Of a stretch of DNA of 64,000 bases, positions 59,411 to 64,000 are shown one piece after another. Position 1 is the stretch's first letter, and each line of letters starts with the position of its first letter. Position numbers and translations under genes: made by a program. The stretch is from positions 17,223,916-17,287,915 of the forward strand of contig CM064681.1 of NCBI GenBank assembly GCA_032717465.1. The letters are read 5' to 3'. The stretch comes from Coenobita brevimanus. Its lineage: Eukaryota; Arthropoda; Malacostraca; Decapoda; Coenobitidae. The notes under the pieces were generated by a model. It did not search any database. It saw only the letters and a list, made by a program, of their open reading frames with translations, and was not told the DNA's origin.

Positions 59411-60143
59411 TGTCGGCAAGTTGAGGATCCTTGTGCAAACTCGGGTCTTCCATAGCCTCGAACTGCACACGGGTGCTCAAACTGTGCCTTAACCTACAGT
59501 ACTTATATTAATCTCGGGGAGCTGAGAATCCTTGTGCAAAGTCGGGTCTTCCATAGCCTCGAACTGCACATGGGTCCTCAACCTGTGCCTTAACCTACAG
59601 TACGTATATTAATATCGGGGAGCTGAGAATCCTTGTGCAAACTCGGGTCTTCCATAGCCTCGAGTCGCCTCTGCGGAGTTCTCTCTCGATTTTCCCCCTT
59701 AACCTACAGTACTTATATTACTATTGGGGAGCTGAGAATCCTTGTGCAAACTCAGGTCTTTCATAGCCTCGAGTCGCCTCTGCGGAGTTTTCTCTCGAAC
59801 TTCCCCCTTAACCTACAGTACTTATATTACTATCGGGGAGTTGAGAATCCTTGTGCAAACTCGGGTCTTTCATAGCCTCGAGTTGCCTCTGCGGAGTTCT
59901 CTCTCGAACTTCCCCCTTAACCTACAGTACATATATTAGTACCGGGAAGCTGAGAATCCTTGTGCAAACTCGGGTCTTCCATAGCCTCGAGTCGCCTCTG
60001 AGGAGTTCTCTCTCGAACTTCCCCCTTAACCTACAGTACTTTCATTAGTACCGGGAAGCTGAGAATCCTTGTGCAAACTTGGGTCTTCCATAGCCTCGAG
60101 TCGCCTTTGCGGAGTTCTCTCTCGAACTTCCCCCTTAACCTAC
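59411..60143. repeat. 101/109-bp minisatellite, U13 (7 copies)
   Basis: Two A-type then five B-type copies; two B copies carry CTTTCATAGC. Confidence 0.92.
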
Positions 60144-62434
60144 GGTACATAATATGTATGTACAGGCCCTGGACATAATGTGTCCTGAGGGACCAATGGG
60201 CGAGACGTCAGGTCCGCACCCACTTCACCACTACCCTGTCTCTCAACTGACTCAGAGATTACAGGTGTGGTTACAAATGGCACAGGAAGGACATGTCCAT
60301 CATTAGTGGTGTTACTTTGACACACACTGCAGGAACGGACAAAACCATCTATGTCCCGTTCCATCCCTGGCCAGAAAAAGTCAGCTCGGATACGGCCCTG
60401 GGTCTTCCTTTTGCCCATGTGACCTCCTGAGGCTGAACAATGACCCCATTCTAACACTGCTTGGCGGTACTTGGCGGGGACGACAAACTGCAGTCGAACC
60501 TCGCCCTCGGGTGTTCGTGACTCACGGTAGAGCCGTCCTTGTTTGTGGAGGAACTTGGCTCGACCTCGCCGTGAATACTTAATCACTCGACCCTTTTGTT
60601 TGTTCTGCACAGCAGCAAGTGTTGGGTCAGAACGTTGTTCTTGTACAACAGGTTGACTACACATCAGATCTTGCGACGATTCAATGATCACTGGGGTGAC
60701 ACAGTCTGGAGCCTCAGTCATGGCTCGTGTTACCGCAGCAGCCGAAGTCTGAGTAGCGTCATCATCGGAGCAACTGTCCTTGACTCCATGAATGTTGCCT
60801 ACAATTAGGTCAAATAAAGGTTCTGGCATGACAACTGCAAGTTTCGTACCAGTATAGAATGAAGATGCCACCTGGATACATGCCTCAGGGAACAATCTCA
60901 CTGATCCATCAATAAGGTTTGCATGGATCTGTCGACCTGTATACTGCTCAGGCCGAACTAGACTTTGCTTGACAGAGAAACCTGAGGAACCATTATCTCT
61001 CAGGACCTTCACAGGAATGCCTCCCACAAACCCTGGCTGAACAAGGAAGGTACTCTCACCTGTGGGAGGGCCTGTGGAGGAAGCAGCTAGCCACTCATGA
61101 GGCTGCTGAATTGATGCGGCAAACATTGTTCCTTGGGAATTATACTGGGAAGATGGAACATTGGCCATCTGTGGAGGGGGGTTCACTGTCACTGTGGGAC
61201 TATTGAACTGTGGGGAAGTACCCATACTGGTAGGGACGTGACCACCGTGCTGCTGCTGAGGAATGAAGGCTGCATTCACTTCCTGCCTCTTTTGAGCTGG
61301 TGGTGAAAAAGTTTGTCCCGACGGTCGGTTGCGTGGCTCATACTGCTGCTGGTTAGGGTACTTGTTGTACCTCTTCCACTCAGGTTTCTGAGTGTTTTGC
61401 CCCTGGTCCTTCCACTGCGGTTTTGGACCTTGGCCATTATTCTGAGAATGGCCTTTTTGCTGGGGTTCAATCTGAGACGGTTTCCCAGATTTATCAGGTT
61501 TTCTGTTCCAGGTTTTTTGCTTATGAGTTTGATACCCGTATGCAGTAAAGAATGCGTCATCCTTTTCTACCATTTGGCTGGCATCTTTCACCTGTCAGAT
61601 CTTAAGCTGTGCTATGAGCTCAGCAGGCCACGACCTCTCTAGCTGTGTACGCAGCATAAGGTCAATTATCCCCTCACGCGTGGAAGGAGTTTCATCTTTC
61701 TCCATCCACCCATTTAAATAAGCAGTGAGACGATCGAGGAACTGAATAGCTGTCTCCTTGTCTTGGAGACGAGCTCGCATGAGCTGAACTTTAGCGTCGT
61801 CTACTGTGAAACCTTACGCCTTAATGAGTGCAGCTTTCAACATCTCATACGTGAGATTGTCTCCATGAATTCTGTGGAGAATATCGAGGGCAGGGCCCTC
61901 AAATAAACTAAGAAATTGGATCCGCTTAGGTGCCTCATCCAGTTGATACATGTCTGCCATGTCCTCCAAACGAGCTATGTACGTCTCGATTCGCTCGCTT
62001 TCCTTGTATGAAGGAAGCTTGATGCGTGGAGTCGCTAGGACATGTGTAGGAAGAGCGCTAGTGGAGCTTTGATTAACTGCGCCAGATATCTCTGAAGCCA
62101 AGGAATCTCGCTTGAGCTTCAGCACTTCATGTTTTTCGCGTGCTTCTCGCTCGGCACGTTCGTGTTCTCGTTCTCTGTCTCGTTCACGCTCGTATTTGCG
62201 TTGTTCTCGCTCGTATTCACACTCTTTCTCACGCTGCTCTTGTTCATAAGCACGCTCTCTTTCACGTTGTTCACGCTGTTCTCGCTTGTATTTGCGCTGA
62301 ATCTTACGCTCTTCACAGGCATCATTCTCACGCTGCTGCTCCTGATTATGCCGTGAGAGTATATACTCTTTAATTTCGGTTGGGTCTGTAAGAACCATAT
62401 CTTTGGCTTCCTTTAAAAATATCGTGGTAGCCAT
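60140..62434 (-). pseudogene. U13 Gag-PR-IN(HHCC) polyprotein, open C-terminal 480 codons
   Basis: One frame from ATG 62434 to 60140 with stops at 61814-61816 (TAT to TAA in IKAYGF) and 61595-61597 (TGC to TGA after AQLKI, the same change as U8). Below this the frame is open for about 484 codons, the longest stretch with both protease (DNG) and a complete finger with spacing H-x6-H-x29-C-x2-C. The Gag half is nearly identical to U12, the 3' half less so. Confidence 0.9.
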
Positions 62435-62838
62435 GTCGCTAATTTACTAAGCAAACCGAAACTCAGTACTGACTGCTTCGCAACTAATGCTAATGACACA
62501 AATAATGAATACAGATACAAACTAGTGGTGACCAGTCTTATCTAGTTAACTGGCAAAGATTAAAGCAAAAATGCAAATAACTGAGAAGTCTCAATAATTA
62601 ACACAACGGGTATGGCGGGTACCCAGGAGCGAATAAAATTTTCTGGCGTTACCAAGAATAAACTAGAGTTAAGTACTCTATTGATTAATAAAGCAAAATT
62701 CACTTGCTAAATTAACGGTAAACACCAGTAAACTTGTGCCTATAAACTTTAATGATAAATACCTAAATATGAACGAGTGAGTACTATCTCGCGAATAGCT
62801 TTAGAGCTAGGAGTTAATATCCTGGCGAGGTCGCAAAT
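62435..62838 (-). other. U13 5' leader with altered PBS
   Basis: The PBS at 62819-62836 has the same TTG start as beside LTR13. Confidence 0.65.
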
Positions 62839-63889
62839 TGTCACGGGGTTTTTAAGATATCACGAGGTTTTTAAAATAAATGCTAAATATTATTTAATTA
62901 ATAATAATATTCAATAATATTGAAGAGCAAGGACAATGATTGTCTTGCTACATCAAGCAATGATTCTTTACGCTGGCTTACTTCGCCGATTTTCTCAGAA
63001 CGAGAATTTATAAACTTTCTCAACAGTACACAGCAAAGACTAATTACTCACAAATGCTGATTACTAGTACTGTTAGCCTCTGGAGAAAGTTACTTCACCC
63101 CGACAATAAATAACTAATACTAATAATAATATCAGGTTCTTGCTGATGCTTAACTCCTAGGAGGCACAACGGATTTTAAGGTTAATACACAAGACTGGCC
63201 TAAATACCAGTCATGAAAGGCAAACGTTTATGCAAGCTAGGAGCTATTTGGAAAATAAGCTTAATTGTGGAGAAATGAAACAAGAGTTTACATTACATTA
63301 AGCTCAAGAAAAGGAACTGTTAAATTTATTGATTACAAAAATAAATTTAACGTTACACTTCAAATGAATTCAAATAAAGAGATCCTACTGACTCACTCAC
63401 TCGAGCTAAATTCTTACGCCTAGGAAAAACACCTTAACTAAACTGTTAAGACTAGGAAAATACAAAAAGAAATGCTGGTCGATGAATGCTGTGTATCACC
63501 CGAATCAAGGGTGGGAGCTTGGAGCTGTAGTCTTGTGGAGCTTGGGTTGACCTCTCACACTGCTGGAGCACAGAACCTCTCTCCGTCAGAGCAAACACTG
63601 GACTGCCCTCAAAATACGATGTATGGGCAGGACGCACAAGCCACCGGAAGAAGGCGTGGATAACGGTAGAGACAAGCAGGGGCGAATAATAAAGAAACAA
63701 TAGTATCGCTCAGTAGAGCACTTAGTGACATGCATTAAATCGGTCACTTTTGAAACAGTGACGAATGTTTTGAAAAGTATACCCCGAAATGGAGAGAGAA
63801 AGGGTTAACTGAGTGATACACAGTGAGTTTTCCACTAATAGTTCGTGGCTTCTCACAAAAGGGAAATGTCGCAAATTTGATTCGTGACA
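62839..63889 (-). repeat. LTR14 (long, 1051 bp)
   Basis: Starts TGTCACGGGG, ends ATTCGTGACA. A near copy of LTR13, differing by a handful of bases. Confidence 0.92.
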
Positions 63890-63936
63890 TTACGCCCCTA
63901 AAAAATTAAATTTTTTCCCTATGAAAAAAAATTTGT

Positions 63937-63994
<58 letters not shown>

Positions 63995-64000
63995 CCTAAC
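63890..64000 (-). other. U14 3' region, cut by window end
   Basis: PPT-like stretch, (AT)n and the first bases of the next body. The array continues beyond the window. Confidence 0.8.
63939..63986. repeat. (AT)n microsatellite, U14
   Basis: About 48 bp. Confidence 0.95.

Overview
The window is eukaryotic, most likely metazoan. It is AT-rich, full of (AT)n, (GA)n and (TC)n runs, and carries relics of Ty3/gypsy-type LTR elements, Tc1/mariner transposons and a SINE-like retroposon, with no host gene that I can recognise. A marine arthropod such as a decapod crustacean is a plausible source, but that is inference from repeat style only.

Positions 1-2078 are flanking DNA with a decayed Tc1/mariner transposase (485-930, minus) and simple repeats. 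From 2079 to the right edge the window is one head-to-tail array of an LTR retrotransposon, all copies on the minus strand. LTRs and bodies alternate as LTR-body-LTR-body, so neighbours share one LTR. I count 14 LTRs (12 intact or nearly so, LTR7 cut by an assembly gap) and 13 bodies, called U1 to U13 here, plus the first bases of U14. The repeat period is about 4.3-5.1 kb. Unit n is LTRn plus the body to its right. In the sense (minus) direction each body reads: PBS and leader (about 400 bp), one Gag-protease-integrase zinc-finger frame (about 760 codons when unbroken), a minisatellite of 101/109-bp repeats, a conserved 3' segment with small ORFs, an (AT)n run, a PPT-like stretch, then the next LTR.

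The element is non-autonomous. The polyprotein has a charged helix, a SCAN-like capsid domain, a Q/N/P-rich segment without a CCHC knuckle, a retropepsin-like domain with DNG (or DKG) in place of DTG, and an integrase H-H-C-C finger. It then stops; reverse transcriptase, RNase H and the integrase core are absent. Every copy except the Gag-PR part of U10 carries nonsense codons, frameshifts or a lost start within Gag-PR.

The array shows higher-order structure. The left half alternates long (1052 bp) and short (561 bp) LTRs. The short LTRs share one 491-bp deletion, and U3/U5 share several nonsense codons. In the right half U8/U9, U10/U11 and U12/U13 are sister pairs. This points to growth by unequal exchange after insertion, that is, a retrotransposon turned into a macrosatellite. 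Two younger insertions sit in U11: a 564-bp Tc1/mariner-type MITE (52156-52719) and a SINE-like piece (48983-49268). A 100-N assembly gap lies at 27924-28023.
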